Positions 23,047 to 34,669 of a stretch of DNA of 53,557 nt are shown here, in pieces. This DNA comes from Micrococcales bacterium. GTDB lineage: Bacteria; Actinomycetota; Actinomycetes; Actinomycetales; Microbacteriaceae. The notes beneath the pieces were generated by a model. The model worked only from the letters and a program-made list of their open reading frames with translations. It did not search any database and had not been told where the DNA came from. The first letter of the stretch is position 1. The number at the start of each line of letters is the position of its first letter. Location of the stretch: assembly GCA_947489235.1 (NCBI GenBank), contig CANLDE010000003.1, positions 1-53,557 on the forward strand. The letters run 5' to 3'. A program made the position numbers and the translations under genes.

Positions 23047-23778
23047 CTAGCAGCTCCAAAACGAAGCACCAGCTGCTTCATCAATAATCCAAAGAGTTAA
23101 ACCTGTAGCCGCTACTTTTGCAGCTGGCAATTCGCAATCTGGGTCCTTGTGCACAGCTTCAACAGCTTCTGCCTTATCAATACCTGAGACAACAAAAATA
23201 ACCTTCTCTGATTCGTTGATTACATCCATACTTAGTGACAAACGTTCAGCCGGAGGCTTAGGGGAGTTATGTATTGCAACGACGTTTTTAGACTCAGCCA
23301 ACATATTCGGGAATAGTGATGCAACGTGTCCATCAGGACCCATGCCAAGGATTGTCAAATCCATTGCAGGCGTTTCACCATCAAAAGCTTCAATGATGAA
23401 CTGTTCAAACTTGTCTCTCGCCTGATCCACACTTAGCCCTGAATCAGTTGATGGAAACTCGTGAATATTTGAATCCTTAATGGCAAGGGTGTTAAGCAAA
23501 GCCACTCTTGCTTGATTGGCGTTTCGATCGTTTGAGCTACTAGCAACATATCTCTCGTCACCCCACCAGAAATGAACATTCGAGAAATCGATTTGGTTCT
23601 TGAATTCGTCTCTGGCTAGAACCTCGAGAGTAAGAATTCCAACGGTTCCGCCAGTTAGAGCAACATTGGCAGATGATTTGGCTTTGAGAATACTAGCCAA
23701 ACTAGAAACGATTTCTTCTGCCGCCTGGGTAGCAACGTCAATAGCGTTAACGGCTTTTCTAACTTCAACTGACTGCAT
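23047..23778 (-). CDS. pgl: 6-phosphogluconolactonase
   Basis: ALTGGTVGIL, FWWGDERYV, LGMGPDGHVASLFP. Confidence 0.94.
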   Translation of the reverse strand: MQSVEVRKAVNAIDVATQAAEEIVSSLASILKAKSSANVALTGGTVGILTLEVLARDEFKNQIDFSNVHFWWGDERYVASSSNDRNANQARVALLNTLAIKDSNIHEFPSTDSGLSVDQARDKFEQFIIEAFDGETPAMDLTILGMGPDGHVASLFPNMLAESKNVVAIHNSPKPPAERLSLSMDVINESEKVIFVVSGIDKAEAVEAVHKDPDCELPAAKVAATGLTLWIIDEAAGASFWSC

Positions 23779-24755
23779 TAGTTACTTTCAGCACTCTTGC
23801 CTGCGGCAGATTTCTTAGAAGCGCTAGAGAAACCTGCGACAATCATGTTTCCAAATGCATCATCACTATCTAGTCGACGAAGATCTTCAATTAGGCAGTC
23901 ACGTAGCGATCGTCGAGGAAGGTTGATATCTCTTGTAGGTTGTGATGGCTGAATTAGTGTTGCGACATCAGGCACGTTTCGAACAATCTCAATTTCTCCA
24001 GAAGCTCTCAACAACTTCACACCCTTGATACCAGATACCGCTTCGCCTCTAACAGTTCTAACAAGCTCAACTTCAACAGCTAGTTTCTGAGTGAGCCATG
24101 CCGCAAGTAAATCTGTGCTCGGAGAATCAGACGCTCCTGTGACGATGACTTTGGTGATTGGGTCATATGGGGGCTGATCCAAAACAGCTGCTAGTTGAGC
24201 TCTCCAAAGAGTAAGCCTTGTCCAAGCAAAATCACTGTCACCTGGTACATAGTTATCAGCTAGCGAAGAAAGCCACGCTTGAGGATTAGTTTGGTTAGCT
24301 GCGTCAGTAATTCTTCTTTGAGCTATGCGTCCAATTGCAGAGGTTGATGGCTTTACAGGAGCTTCACCTGGCCACCACGCAACAACTGGAGCATCTGGAA
24401 GCAGCAAACCAGTTACTAGGCTCTCTGGATCACTGGCAGCTTCGCCGTAAGCACTGAGCACGATTACCTCTGAAGCACCTGCATCGCCACCAACTCGAAT
24501 CTCGGCATCCAATCTTGGTTCAGAGTTACTTGGTACATCTTCATCTGCAAGCACAATGATGCGACAAGGATGTGCTCTTGAGGCTTCGTTAGCCGCGAGG
24601 ATTGCTTCCTCGATGCCTGAGAACTTAGTTTGCACTAGGAGAGTAAGAACTCTTCCAAGGGCGACAGCTCCACCTTCTTCACGAATGGTTACTAACTCTC
24701 GAGAAATTTTTGATGTAGTGGTGTTCGGTAGATTCTTGATCATGGACGTCTCCAA
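23778..24755 (-). CDS. opcA: Glucose-6-phosphate dehydrogenase assembly protein OpcA (start may be internal Met at 24743)
   Basis: Family-typical WWPGEAP region; sits between zwf and pgl. Confidence 0.9.
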   Translation of the reverse strand: METSMIKNLPNTTTSKISRELVTIREEGGAVALGRVLTLLVQTKFSGIEEAILAANEASRAHPCRIIVLADEDVPSNSEPRLDAEIRVGGDAGASEVIVLSAYGEAASDPESLVTGLLLPDAPVVAWWPGEAPVKPSTSAIGRIAQRRITDAANQTNPQAWLSSLADNYVPGDSDFAWTRLTLWRAQLAAVLDQPPYDPITKVIVTGASDSPSTDLLAAWLTQKLAVEVELVRTVRGEAVSGIKGVKLLRASGEIEIVRNVPDVATLIQPSQPTRDINLPRRSLRDCLIEDLRRLDSDDAFGNMIVAGFSSASKKSAAGKSAESN

Positions 24756-26281
24756 ACTCTGCCATCTGCAGCCATCATTGCATCTGCAGACTCAGGACCC
24801 CAGGTACCTGGACGGTAAGGCTCTGGTTTACCGTTCTTAGCCCAATACTCTTCAATCGGGTCAAGGATCTTCCAGGAGAGCTCTACCTCTTCATGCCTAG
24901 GGAAAAGTGGTGGATCACCTAAGAGCACATCAAGGATTAGCCTCTCGTAAGCTTCAGGGCTTGCCTCAGTGAAAGCGTGGCCGTAACCAAAGTCCATGGT
25001 CACATCTCTTACCTGCATGCCAACACCTGGCACCTTAGAGCCGAATCTGATGGTTACACCTTCATCTGGCTGCACTCGAATAACGAGAGCATTCTGACCT
25101 AGTGCAGAGGTTTGGCTAGCACCAAAGATTTGCTGAGGAGCGCGCTTGAACACCACTGCAATCTCGGTAACTCTTCGACCTAGTCTCTTGCCTGCACGAA
25201 GATAGAACGGAACTCCAGCCCAACGACGAGTGTTTATATCAAGTCTCATAGCTGCAAAAGTTTCTGTCACTGACTCAGGGTTCATACCTTCTTCATCTAA
25301 GAAGCCGGTAACTTTCTCGCCACCTTGCCAACCTCCGATGTATTGACCTCGAGAGGTGTGCTTACCAATATCGTCAGGAAGTCTAACTGCAGAAAGAACC
25401 TTCTCTTTTTCTGCTCTCAGATCAGCGGCATCAAAGGAAACAGGCTCTTCCATAGCAGTAAGTGCCAGCAATTGAAGAAGGTGGTTTTGAATAACGTCTC
25501 TAGCTGCACCAATGCCGTCGTAGTAGCCAGCTCTTCCACCAACACCGATGTCTTCTGCCATTGTGATCTGGACGTGATCAATGTAGTTGTTGTTCCAAAG
25601 CGGTTCATAAAGTTGATTAGCAAATCTAAGGGCCAGAATGTTCTGAACAGTTTCTTTACCTAGGTAGTGGTCAATTCGGAAAATTGAGTCGGCAGGGAAG
25701 ACAGACTCGACAACCTCATTTAATTCACGTGCTGACTGTAAGTCGTGACCGAAAGGCTTTTCAATAACGACTCTCCTAAATTGATCAGGCTTTGGATCAG
25801 CAAGTCCTGATCTTGACAATTGCTGAGTAACCAGCGGAAAAGCTTTAGGCGGAATGCTTAGGTAGAAGGCGTGGTTTCCGTTGGTTCCTCGTTCGGCATC
25901 TAAGGTCTCAATGGTCTCTCTTAGCTTGTCAAAAGCTGCGTCATCGCCGAATTCACCTGAAACGAAACGGATACCTCTCGAAAGCTGGTTCCAGATATCT
26001 TCATTCCAAGGTGTTCTTGCGTACTCTTTGACAGCTTCTTTAACTACCTGACCAAAGTCCTGGTCTTCCCAATCTCTTCTGGCAAATCCAACCAGAGAAA
26101 AACCTGGCGGTAACAAGCCACGGTTAGCCAGATCGTAAACAGCAGGCATCAACTTCTTGCGGCTAAGGTCACCAGTCACACCAAAAATGATTAGACCAGA
26201 TGGGCCAGCAATTCGATTTAGTCTTCGATCGAGTGGGTCCCTCAGCGGATTAGAACCTGGACCTAACTTCACTTCAACCAT
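24740..26281 (-). CDS. zwf: Glucose-6-phosphate 1-dehydrogenase
   Basis: GVTGDLSRKKLMPAVYDLANRGLLP; FRIDHYLGKETVQN. Confidence 0.97.
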   Translation of the reverse strand: MVEVKLGPGSNPLRDPLDRRLNRIAGPSGLIIFGVTGDLSRKKLMPAVYDLANRGLLPPGFSLVGFARRDWEDQDFGQVVKEAVKEYARTPWNEDIWNQLSRGIRFVSGEFGDDAAFDKLRETIETLDAERGTNGNHAFYLSIPPKAFPLVTQQLSRSGLADPKPDQFRRVVIEKPFGHDLQSARELNEVVESVFPADSIFRIDHYLGKETVQNILALRFANQLYEPLWNNNYIDHVQITMAEDIGVGGRAGYYDGIGAARDVIQNHLLQLLALTAMEEPVSFDAADLRAEKEKVLSAVRLPDDIGKHTSRGQYIGGWQGGEKVTGFLDEEGMNPESVTETFAAMRLDINTRRWAGVPFYLRAGKRLGRRVTEIAVVFKRAPQQIFGASQTSALGQNALVIRVQPDEGVTIRFGSKVPGVGMQVRDVTMDFGYGHAFTEASPEAYERLILDVLLGDPPLFPRHEEVELSWKILDPIEEYWAKNGKPEPYRPGTWGPESADAMMAADGRVWRRP

Positions 26282-26295
26282 GGGTTTGGCTCTCC

Positions 26296-27894
26296 TTAAC
26301 CGATTGCTGCCAAAACAGTATTGAAATCTTCAACTGGATTATTCAAAGTCAAAGTAAGAACTGGTCTACCGAGATCTGCTAAGACCTTAGCGTCACCAGC
26401 TGCTTGAGAGGCAATCAGTTCACCGAAGGTGAAGTCTCTACCAGGAACTGCAACATCTTCGGAACTCTTTGCTACAAGTTGCAAGAACACACCTTGGCGA
26501 GGACCACCTTTGTGGTACTGACCTGTTGAATGAAGGAATCTAGGTGCCCAACCAAATGTTGTTGGACGATCTGATACTGAGGCTAGGCCATCTCGCAGCG
26601 CTTCCGCTTTTACAGGAGCTGTTCTATCCATGTATGCGTGCACTGAGATATAGCCATCTGAAGCAAGTTCTGAAAGAAGTTTTACCAAACCTGTTGCCAC
26701 TCCAGTGACACCTGTTAGATCTAGACCTAATGCACTGACTTCGATTGAGTCGAAAGTGTGTTCGCTCTTGGTAGCTTCTGCTCTTTTCTCAAGCATTCCT
26801 CTGGCGGCAATCTTTGCTGATTCGACATCTGGCTGATCGAAAGGATTGATGCCAAGCAAACGGCTTGCTACAACAGTTGCATACTCCCAAAGCATGAACT
26901 GTGCACCTAGGCAAGCAGAAACACTGACACCTTCAGCAAGTTCAACATTCCTGTCAGCAGAAATATCTACCAATAGCATGTCGTTTAGATCTGCAAAGGT
27001 TTCATAGCTTTTAGCTTGTAAAACAACCGGAAGAACTCCTTTTGAGTGCTTACCTGTTGATTCAGCAACTAACTGTTCAATCCAGTCACCAAAACCCGGT
27101 AGCGAACTCTGATCTGCTAGCAGACCTATCTTGTCTTTGTAGCCACTTCCATTAGCTGATCTAGCCAGAGCGGCACCAAGAACGAATCCTGGGTTATCGA
27201 GGCTATCCTCGGCTAGAACTAATGCAGCTTGGCTTGCTTGGTCTAGAAGCTCTTGGATGTCTACACCGGCTAAAGCTGATGGAACTAATCCAAAAGCAGT
27301 TAGCGCTGAATAGCGTCCGCCTACAGTTGGGTCAGCGTTAAAGATTTTGTAACCATCTGCTTTAGCTGCTGCCTCCATAGGTGAACCTGGATCAGTGACT
27401 ATGACAATTCGTTCAGTTTTTTCAATTCCTGCTTTAGTGAAGGCGTCTTCGAAGATGCGTTTCTGAGAATCAGTTTCAACAGTTGAACCTGATTTCGAGG
27501 AAACAATTATTGCTGTGCGCTGGATATCAATAGCTACAACACTTCTCACTTGATCTGGAGCAGTCGAATCTAGAACAACCAGCTCAACTCCGTACTTGTT
27601 TGTAATAACCTCAGGAGCAAGAGAAGAGCCACCCATTCCACACAAAACAAAACGGTTCACACCCTTTGCCTTGAACTGATCCCTCAAACTCAGGATTTCT
27701 GCAACTAGCGATTGAGAATCGATAGCCGAGTTAACCCAACCAAGTCTGATTGAGGACTCAGCTTCAGCATCTTTTCCCCAGAGTGTGAAATCTTTGTTAG
27801 CAATACGGCTAGCAACTTTGTCGCTGACTAGTTGATTGATGTTTTCTTGAACTGCTAGGTTCGCAGCCCCAAAAGCTCTTACGCTTATTGTCAT
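26296..27894 (-). CDS. pgi: Glucose-6-phosphate isomerase
   Basis: LCGMGGSSLAPEVI, VSSKSGSTVET; actinobacterial PPP-cluster position. Confidence 0.92.
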   Translation of the reverse strand: MTISVRAFGAANLAVQENINQLVSDKVASRIANKDFTLWGKDAEAESSIRLGWVNSAIDSQSLVAEILSLRDQFKAKGVNRFVLCGMGGSSLAPEVITNKYGVELVVLDSTAPDQVRSVVAIDIQRTAIIVSSKSGSTVETDSQKRIFEDAFTKAGIEKTERIVIVTDPGSPMEAAAKADGYKIFNADPTVGGRYSALTAFGLVPSALAGVDIQELLDQASQAALVLAEDSLDNPGFVLGAALARSANGSGYKDKIGLLADQSSLPGFGDWIEQLVAESTGKHSKGVLPVVLQAKSYETFADLNDMLLVDISADRNVELAEGVSVSACLGAQFMLWEYATVVASRLLGINPFDQPDVESAKIAARGMLEKRAEATKSEHTFDSIEVSALGLDLTGVTGVATGLVKLLSELASDGYISVHAYMDRTAPVKAEALRDGLASVSDRPTTFGWAPRFLHSTGQYHKGGPRQGVFLQLVAKSSEDVAVPGRDFTFGELIASQAAGDAKVLADLGRPVLTLTLNNPVEDFNTVLAAIG

Positions 27895-29000
27895 TACTTA
27901 GCTGCCTTTAGAGCGGCATCAACAGATTCAACAAGTTCATTCCAAGAGATTATGAACTTCTCAACACCTTCTTTTTCTAACAACTCGGTTACCTCATCGT
28001 ATGAAATACCCATTGCACCAATTGTGTGTAGAACTAGCTTGGCTTCTGCATATTTGCTGGTGATGCTGTTGGCAGGCACCACTCCGTGATCGAAGACAGC
28101 TTCCATAGTCTTTTCTGGCATGGTGTTTACAAGCTCAGGAGCAATCAACTCGGTTACATACAAAGTGTCACTCAGGGCTGGATCTTTGACTCCAGTAGAT
28201 GCCATAAGTGGACGCTGCTTGTTTGCACCTGCTGCAGCTGATGTGCTCCAGTCAGCTTTAGCAAACTCAATCTCGAATACTTCATAAGCAAGTCTTGCGT
28301 TAGCAAGTGCAGCTTTGCTCTTCATCTGAATCGCATCTGCTGTGCCAACGGCAACTAAGCGCTTGTCAATTTCGGTGTCAACGCGAGAGACGAAGAAAGA
28401 TGCAACTGAGTGGATCTTGCTTAGGTCCTTGCCTGCTGCGTGAGCAAGAGCGATTCCAGCCTTGTAAGCCTCGATTACTTCACGGTATCTCTGAAGAGAG
28501 AAAATCAAAGTCACGTTAACACTGATGCCATTTGAGATAACTTCGGTAATTGCAGCAAGGCCTGCCTTGGTTGCAGGAATCTTAATCATGACGTTTTCGC
28601 GGTTTACCTTGGCAAATAGTTCCTTAGCCTGAGTAACTGTGCCTGCAGTGTCATTAGCCAGACCTGGCTCAACTTCGATTGATACACGACCATCGAAGCC
28701 ATGGCTCTTCTTGTAAACATCGGCGAATACATCGCAAGCATCGGCAACATCTTTGGTGGTGATCTCGAAGATTGCTTCGGTAGCGCTTGCTCCAGCAGCG
28801 GCTAGTTCAGCTACCTGAGATTCGTAACCTTCACCCTTACCAACTGATTGAGCAAAGATGGTTGGGTTAGTGGTTACACCAACAACGTTTCTTGACTCGA
28901 TTAGCTCTGCAAGTGCACCAGAAGAGATTCTTGTTCTTGAAAGATCGTCAAGCCAGATGCTGACTCCATTGGCTGCTACTTGAGCTAGGGGACTAGTCAT
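27894..29000 (-). CDS. tal: Transaldolase
   Basis: [38 protein letters not shown]. Confidence 0.96.
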   Translation of the reverse strand: MTSPLAQVAANGVSIWLDDLSRTRISSGALAELIESRNVVGVTTNPTIFAQSVGKGEGYESQVAELAAAGASATEAIFEITTKDVADACDVFADVYKKSHGFDGRVSIEVEPGLANDTAGTVTQAKELFAKVNRENVMIKIPATKAGLAAITEVISNGISVNVTLIFSLQRYREVIEAYKAGIALAHAAGKDLSKIHSVASFFVSRVDTEIDKRLVAVGTADAIQMKSKAALANARLAYEVFEIEFAKADWSTSAAAGANKQRPLMASTGVKDPALSDTLYVTELIAPELVNTMPEKTMEAVFDHGVVPANSITSKYAEAKLVLHTIGAMGISYDEVTELLEKEGVEKFIISWNELVESVDAALKAAK

Positions 29001-29021
29001 TATTTTTCTCCTGTTGGTTTC

Positions 29022-31112
29022 TTAGTTACTAAGTGATTTGTGAGCAGCTTTTACTACTGCATCTGTGGTCATTCCAAATTCTCTGAATAGAGTCTTGTAG
29101 TCAGCTGAAGCTCCGAAGTGTTCGATAGATACACTCTCGCCTGAGCGACCGACATATTTGCTCCAACCAAGTGAAAGACCAGCTTCAACAGAAACTCTTG
29201 CTGAAACATTGCTTGGTAGAACTGATTCTTTGTATGAATCTGATTGCTCATCGAACCACTCAACACAAGGAGCTGAAACAACTCTTGTCTTAATTCCTTC
29301 TGCTTCGAGTCTTGTTCTTGCTTCAACGGCTAACTGAACTTCAGAACCAGTTGCAATAAGGATTAGTTCAGGCTTTGAGTTAGATGCGTCAATCAGTGTG
29401 TAAGCGCCTTTAGAAGTGAGTTCTGCAGATGCGAATACTGAGCCAGTTTCATCTGCCTCGCCACGGTTGAATACCGGAATGTTTTGTCTAGTTAGCGCAA
29501 TACCTGCTGGGTTGTGACGACGTTCAAGAATTGTCTTCCATGCATAAGCAACTTCGTTAGCGTCTCCTGGGCGAACCATATCTAGTCCAGGGATAGCTCG
29601 AAGAGTTGCAAGCTGCTCAACTGGCTGATGTGTAGGGCCATCTTCACCAAGAGCAACACTGTCATGTGTCCAAACAAAGATTGAAGGAACCTTCATAAGG
29701 GCAGCTAGACGAACAGCTGGTCGCATGTAGTCGCTGAAGATTAGGAAAGTTCCACCGAAAGCTCTGGTGTTACCGTGCAGAACAATACCGTTCAGGATAG
29801 AACCCATGGCGTGTTCACGAATACCGAAGTGCAACACACGACCGTAAGGGTTACCTGACCATTCATGAGTTGACCATTCAGATGGAACGAACGACTTTGA
29901 ACCTTCGATGGTTGTGTTGTTTGATTCTGCAAGGTCAGCCGATCCACCCCAAAGCTCAGGCATAACCTTTGCTATTGCGTTGATTACTTTTCCGCTTGCT
30001 GAACGAGTGGAGATTTCTGTTCCACCTTCGAAAACTGGGAGAGAAGATGCAAGTTCTGCTGGAGTCTGACCTGATTGAACTCTGTCGTATAGCTTCTTCT
30101 TATCTGGGTTAGCTTTTGCCCATGCGTCAAACTTTGCCTGCCAAATGCTTCTTGCTTCTTTAGCTCTAGCAGCTGCATTACTGCGAGTGTGTTCGATCAC
30201 TTCTGCTGAAACATCAAATGTCTTTTCTGGGTCAAAGCCAAGAATAGTTTTTAGTCCAGCAAGTTCTTCTGCTCCTAGAGCTGAACCGTGAATCTTTCCA
30301 GTGTTCTGCTTCTTAGGTGAAGGCCAGCCAATGATTGTTCTAAGTGTGATAAGTGAAGGCTTAGTTGTTTCTGTTTTTGCTTTTTCGATTGCTGCATAAA
30401 GCTCATGGATGTCTTCGTGATAGTTGCCGCTCTTTTTCCAGTCAACTGTTTGAGTGTGCCAACCGTATGAGTTATAGCGAGCAGTTAGATCTTCAGTGAA
30501 AGCAATGTTGGTGTCATCTTCGATAGAGATTTGGTTGCTGTCATAGATCACAACTAGGTTTCCAAGTTGTTGGTGGCCTGCAAGTGAAGCAGCTTCGCTA
30601 GTTACACCCTCTTGCATGTCACCGTCACCGGCAATGACGTACACGAAGTGATCAAAAGCACTTTCACCCTGAGCAGTCTCTGGGTCAAATAGACCTCTTT
30701 CAAATCTTGCTGCGTATGCAAAACCAGTTGCAGATGCTAAACCTTGTCCTAGAGGGCCAGTGGTAATCTCAACGCCTTTGGTGTGACCATACTCAGGGTG
30801 ACCAGGAGTGGCAGAGCCCCAAGTTCTAAGTGCCTTGATGTCATCAAGTTCTAGACCGTAACCAGATAAGTACAACTGGTTATAAATTGTTAGTGAGGAG
30901 TGACCAACGCTGAGAATAAAGCGATCGCGACCAGTCCACTTTTCATCTGCAGGATCATGACACATAACCTTTTGGAAGAGAAGATAAGCAACCGGAGCTA
31001 ACGAAATAGCGGTGCCAGGGTGGCCATTACCAACTTTTTCAACTGCATCAGCAGCTAAAACACGAGCGGTATCTACAGATTTTGAATCTATGTTGTCCCA
31101 GATTAGTGACAC
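29022..31112 (-). CDS. tkt: Transketolase
   Basis: [39 protein letters not shown]. Confidence 0.97.
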   Translation of the reverse strand: MSLIWDNIDSKSVDTARVLAADAVEKVGNGHPGTAISLAPVAYLLFQKVMCHDPADEKWTGRDRFILSVGHSSLTIYNQLYLSGYGLELDDIKALRTWGSATPGHPEYGHTKGVEITTGPLGQGLASATGFAYAARFERGLFDPETAQGESAFDHFVYVIAGDGDMQEGVTSEAASLAGHQQLGNLVVIYDSNQISIEDDTNIAFTEDLTARYNSYGWHTQTVDWKKSGNYHEDIHELYAAIEKAKTETTKPSLITLRTIIGWPSPKKQNTGKIHGSALGAEELAGLKTILGFDPEKTFDVSAEVIEHTRSNAAARAKEARSIWQAKFDAWAKANPDKKKLYDRVQSGQTPAELASSLPVFEGGTEISTRSASGKVINAIAKVMPELWGGSADLAESNNTTIEGSKSFVPSEWSTHEWSGNPYGRVLHFGIREHAMGSILNGIVLHGNTRAFGGTFLIFSDYMRPAVRLAALMKVPSIFVWTHDSVALGEDGPTHQPVEQLATLRAIPGLDMVRPGDANEVAYAWKTILERRHNPAGIALTRQNIPVFNRGEADETGSVFASAELTSKGAYTLIDASNSKPELILIATGSEVQLAVEARTRLEAEGIKTRVVSAPCVEWFDEQSDSYKESVLPSNVSARVSVEAGLSLGWSKYVGRSGESVSIEHFGASADYKTLFREFGMTTDAVVKAAHKSLSN

Positions 31113-31301
31113 GGCACTTTCTCCTTATCGTCTTTGAGTCGAATATCTCTTTATCAAGGCTTCTTCGCCCTTTTATTTCGCAAATTTGAGCCGATATTCG
31201 ATGCTCAATGGCTAGTTTTGGTGCCTTTGAAGTCTATACCCGACACTCAATTTGATTACGGATATGTAACGAAACATTGGATTTCGCTTAGACTTGCAGA
31301 G

Positions 31302-32237
31302 ATGACTTCCACAGCCAATTTGAGCCAACAGAGCCCTAAACCGACCATATCTTTTGGTCGAAAAATGGCTGCTTATTTGGCTTTGACCAAGCCTAGAGTC
31401 ATTGAATTATTGCTAATCACCACCGTTCCGGTCATGATTTTGGCTCAGCAGGGGATTCCTAACCTTTGGCTAGTTCTAGCTACTTTGATAGGTGGATCGC
31501 TTAGTGCTGGCTCTGCTAACGCATTTAACTGCATTATTGACGCAGATATCGACAAAATCATGGGTAGAACCCAGAAAAGACCTCTTGTTACGGGCCATTT
31601 GACCCTTTTGGAGGCAAAAGTCTTTGCAGTTGCCATTGGAGTGATTTCCGTGCTGTGGCTCGGGTTTATGGTCAACTGGCTAAGCGCCATCTTGGCCCTG
31701 TCTGCCGAATTGTTCTACATTTTCATTTATACGCTGCTTCTGAAGCGCAGAACTGCCCAAAACATCGTCTGGGGTGGTGCAGCAGGGGCAATGCCAGTCT
31801 TGATTGGCTTTAGCTCAGTTACCGGAACTGTGACCTGGTCGGCTGCTGTTTTGTTTCTAATGATCTTCTTATGGACTCCACCTCACTATTGGCCTTTGTC
31901 AATCAAGTACTTAGCTGATTACAAGGCAGCAGGCGTTCCAATGCTTCCAGTTGTTGCCGACAGCCAGAATGTAGCCAAACAGATTGTCATCTACAGCTAT
32001 GCGATGGTCGCTTCAACACTCTTACTTATTCCTGTGCACCCGATGGGTCTGATTTACAGCCTCACAGCAGTAGCTGGAGGTATTTGGTTTATCGTTGAGG
32101 CTCACTTGCTACAGAAGAAAACAAAACTAGGTTCGGTTGAGAACCCGATGAAGTTGTTCCACTTCTCAATTACCTATTTGACCGTTTTGTTTATCGCCAT
32201 CGGAATTGATCCACTGGTCTTTATTAAGTTCTTCTAA
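31302..32237 (+). CDS. ctaB: Protoheme IX farnesyltransferase (heme O synthase)
   Basis: [42 protein letters not shown]; start at 31302 preferred over the ORF-track start at 31134. Confidence 0.93.
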   Translation: MTSTANLSQQSPKPTISFGRKMAAYLALTKPRVIELLLITTVPVMILAQQGIPNLWLVLATLIGGSLSAGSANAFNCIIDADIDKIMGRTQKRPLVTGHLTLLEAKVFAVAIGVISVLWLGFMVNWLSAILALSAELFYIFIYTLLLKRRTAQNIVWGGAAGAMPVLIGFSSVTGTVTWSAAVLFLMIFLWTPPHYWPLSIKYLADYKAAGVPMLPVVADSQNVAKQIVIYSYAMVASTLLLIPVHPMGLIYSLTAVAGGIWFIVEAHLLQKKTKLGSVENPMKLFHFSITYLTVLFIAIGIDPLVFIKFF

Positions 32238-33604
32238 GAGTTTTGGGTTTTGAGCTCTTCTAATCGGGCTAAGGATTCGTTGCGTTCTTCTGAATGGTCA
32301 ACAATTTGTGCAGGATATCCGCCAGAATAGCCATCAAAGATATCCCAAGGCTCGTGAGCCGCAGATCCTTCTAAGTGCCTTAGTTCCGGAATATACTTGC
32401 GAACATATTTGCCATCAGAATCAAATTTGAGTCCCTGCAAGATTGGATTAAATATTCGATAGTACGGAGAAGCATCAGTTCCACATCCTGCTGTCCATTG
32501 CCAGCCGTGAGAGTTTGAAGCTGGATCGAAATCACTTAGGTGCGCTTCAAAGTGCTCAGCACCTTTAGTCCACTCGATATGTAAATCTTTGACCAAGAAT
32601 GAGGCAACAATCATTCGGACCCGATTGTGCATCCAACCTTCAGCAAGTAATTGCCTCATACCCGCATCTACCATTGGGTAACCAGTCTCACCTTTGCACC
32701 AGGCGGCAAAGCGCTCATCGGCAATGGCCCCTGTGTCATAGCGAAGTTTCTTAAACCTAGGTTCGTAGTAGTCATCTACTGTGTGTGGGTAATGAAAGAG
32801 CACATCTGCATAGAATTCACGCCAAGCAATTTCTTTTCGGAATACCTCGTGCGCAGGCGAATCGCCTAGTGTGGCAAGCAATGTTCTTGGATGTATCTCT
32901 CCGTGAGCGAGAGCGTGGGAGAGATGCGATGTTCCACTGAGATCTGCTCTATTACGCATTTCGTCATAGTGATCTAGCGCACGATCAGTAAATCGCTCAA
33001 AAGTTCTAAGTGCAAAATCTTCGCCTGCAATAACTTTGATTGGCGATACCTTGGTTGGCTTTGGAATGTCTTTGGTTTCCTCAATGGAGAGCCAGTTCAA
33101 TTTACTTGGTAAGACTTTTGGCAAGACATCGGCTAGATTCACCCAAGCTTTGTAGAACGGTGTGTAGACACGATAGTTGCCACCATCAGGTTTAGATACT
33201 TTTCCTGGTAGCACTGCGTAAGCCGAACCAACGAAGTGCAATTCAATGCCTGCAGAAGCTAGTTCTTTGGAGAGCAAAGTTTGTTCTGAGATTCCTTTTG
33301 GTTCAAAAGATTCCATGGCATAGACCTTGGTTATCCCTGATTGCTGGCAAATCTTAAGGAGTCTTTGGCTGAACTCACTTACAGATTGCACCTGCAAAAC
33401 ATTCAGTTGACCATCGATGTCGTGACTTAGAGATCTAATTGATTCGGTAAGGCTATGTTGCCTGATGCCTTCTAGCGCCTGGTACTCAGGCTGGTTGAAC
33501 ATGTATACAGCTGCAACGCCATCTGGGTGCGCTTCAAAAGCGGCAGTTAGTGCTTCGTTGTCTCGAAGTCGAAGATCTCTTCTAAACCAGAAAATCGCGC
33601 TCAC
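32234..33604 (-). CDS. phr: Deoxyribodipyrimidine photolyase (cryptochrome/photolyase family)
   Basis: [72 protein letters not shown]. Confidence 0.95.
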   Translation of the reverse strand: MSAIFWFRRDLRLRDNEALTAAFEAHPDGVAAVYMFNQPEYQALEGIRQHSLTESIRSLSHDIDGQLNVLQVQSVSEFSQRLLKICQQSGITKVYAMESFEPKGISEQTLLSKELASAGIELHFVGSAYAVLPGKVSKPDGGNYRVYTPFYKAWVNLADVLPKVLPSKLNWLSIEETKDIPKPTKVSPIKVIAGEDFALRTFERFTDRALDHYDEMRNRADLSGTSHLSHALAHGEIHPRTLLATLGDSPAHEVFRKEIAWREFYADVLFHYPHTVDDYYEPRFKKLRYDTGAIADERFAAWCKGETGYPMVDAGMRQLLAEGWMHNRVRMIVASFLVKDLHIEWTKGAEHFEAHLSDFDPASNSHGWQWTAGCGTDASPYYRIFNPILQGLKFDSDGKYVRKYIPELRHLEGSAAHEPWDIFDGYSGGYPAQIVDHSEERNESLARLEELKTQNS

Positions 33605-34482
33605 TTGCTACCTGACCATGCTTTGTTCAAAAGTGCTTGATAGGTGATAAGGCTTGCTAAAACAGATGCTCCAAGCATGTGCAAGCCAACCAGTATCAAT
33701 GGAAGACCTAGCCATGTCTGAACAAGACCGAGTGCTGCTTGGGATAACAAAACCAAAAGTAAAGCACTTGAGAACTTAGCTGAATCTCTTCCAGTAGTAG
33801 ACCAACGCATAACGAGCTGCAGAAATACTAAAGCCAGCAGGAGATAGGCAGGGTAGGAGTGGTAATGAGACCACAGCTCTGAATCCAAACCATTTCTAGG
33901 TGTATCGCTGTCACCTGCGTGAGGGCCAGATCCGGTGAGTATGACTCCAATTACTATGACTGCAGCTGCGACTGGAACCATAACAAGTGAAAGTCTTGAA
34001 AGATTTTTCTTATGCTCTAAAATTCTGCGTCCTCTTGAATACCAAAGAAGGAATGTTGCAATAACAATCAGACCCATAGATACCAGGAAGTGCGCACCAA
34101 CTATCCAAGAGTTCAAACCAGTAAGTACAGTTATGCCGCCAAGAACTGCCTGAGCCACAATCCCTAACCCAAGACCCAAAGAGGTCCAAAATAGGCCCTT
34201 ACGGTGACCTTTCTTCAAACGCATTACGGTAATGAATGTTCCCAGTGAAATAAATAGAAGCAAGAAAGTTAGAAGACGGTTACCGAATTCAATGACTCCG
34301 TGTATTCCTTGCTCGGGAACGTTTACCAGCGATCCTGGTTCACATTCTGGCCAGGTGGGACAGCCAAGACCTGAGCCGGTGAGTCGAACAGCTCCGCCAG
34401 TTACCACAATGAGGATTTGGCTGGCAAGAGATAGCCAAGCGTAAAGGCGAATACGGTGACTGCCAAACAACTTGTCAATCAA
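33601..34482 (-). CDS. ctaA: Heme A synthase CtaA/COX15
   Basis: Multi-TM; VTGGAVRLTGSGLGCPTWPECEPGS; HMLGASVLASL. Confidence 0.94.
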   Translation of the reverse strand: MIDKLFGSHRIRLYAWLSLASQILIVVTGGAVRLTGSGLGCPTWPECEPGSLVNVPEQGIHGVIEFGNRLLTFLLLFISLGTFITVMRLKKGHRKGLFWTSLGLGLGIVAQAVLGGITVLTGLNSWIVGAHFLVSMGLIVIATFLLWYSRGRRILEHKKNLSRLSLVMVPVAAAVIVIGVILTGSGPHAGDSDTPRNGLDSELWSHYHSYPAYLLLALVFLQLVMRWSTTGRDSAKFSSALLLVLLSQAALGLVQTWLGLPLILVGLHMLGASVLASLITYQALLNKAWSGSK

Positions 34483-34669
34483 AACAGGCTCTTTCTATTC
34501 GTTTCTGGGGTTACGCACTGGGTAACGTTTAGATAAACTTAGACTAGTCGTCAATCTTGAGAACATCTTGAGAAGAACGAAAAGTTCCATTACCCACCAA
34601 ATGGTTTCTCCTAAATGAGTTTCAAGTGTGAGTAATTTATACGCTACAGCCCTTCAGAAAGAGGTCGAA

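Noticed and set aside
31134-31301. N-terminal extension of CtaB in the ORF track
   Set aside because: Upstream residues are not CtaB-like, overlap the promoter region and the inverted repeat; ATG at 31302 is preferred.
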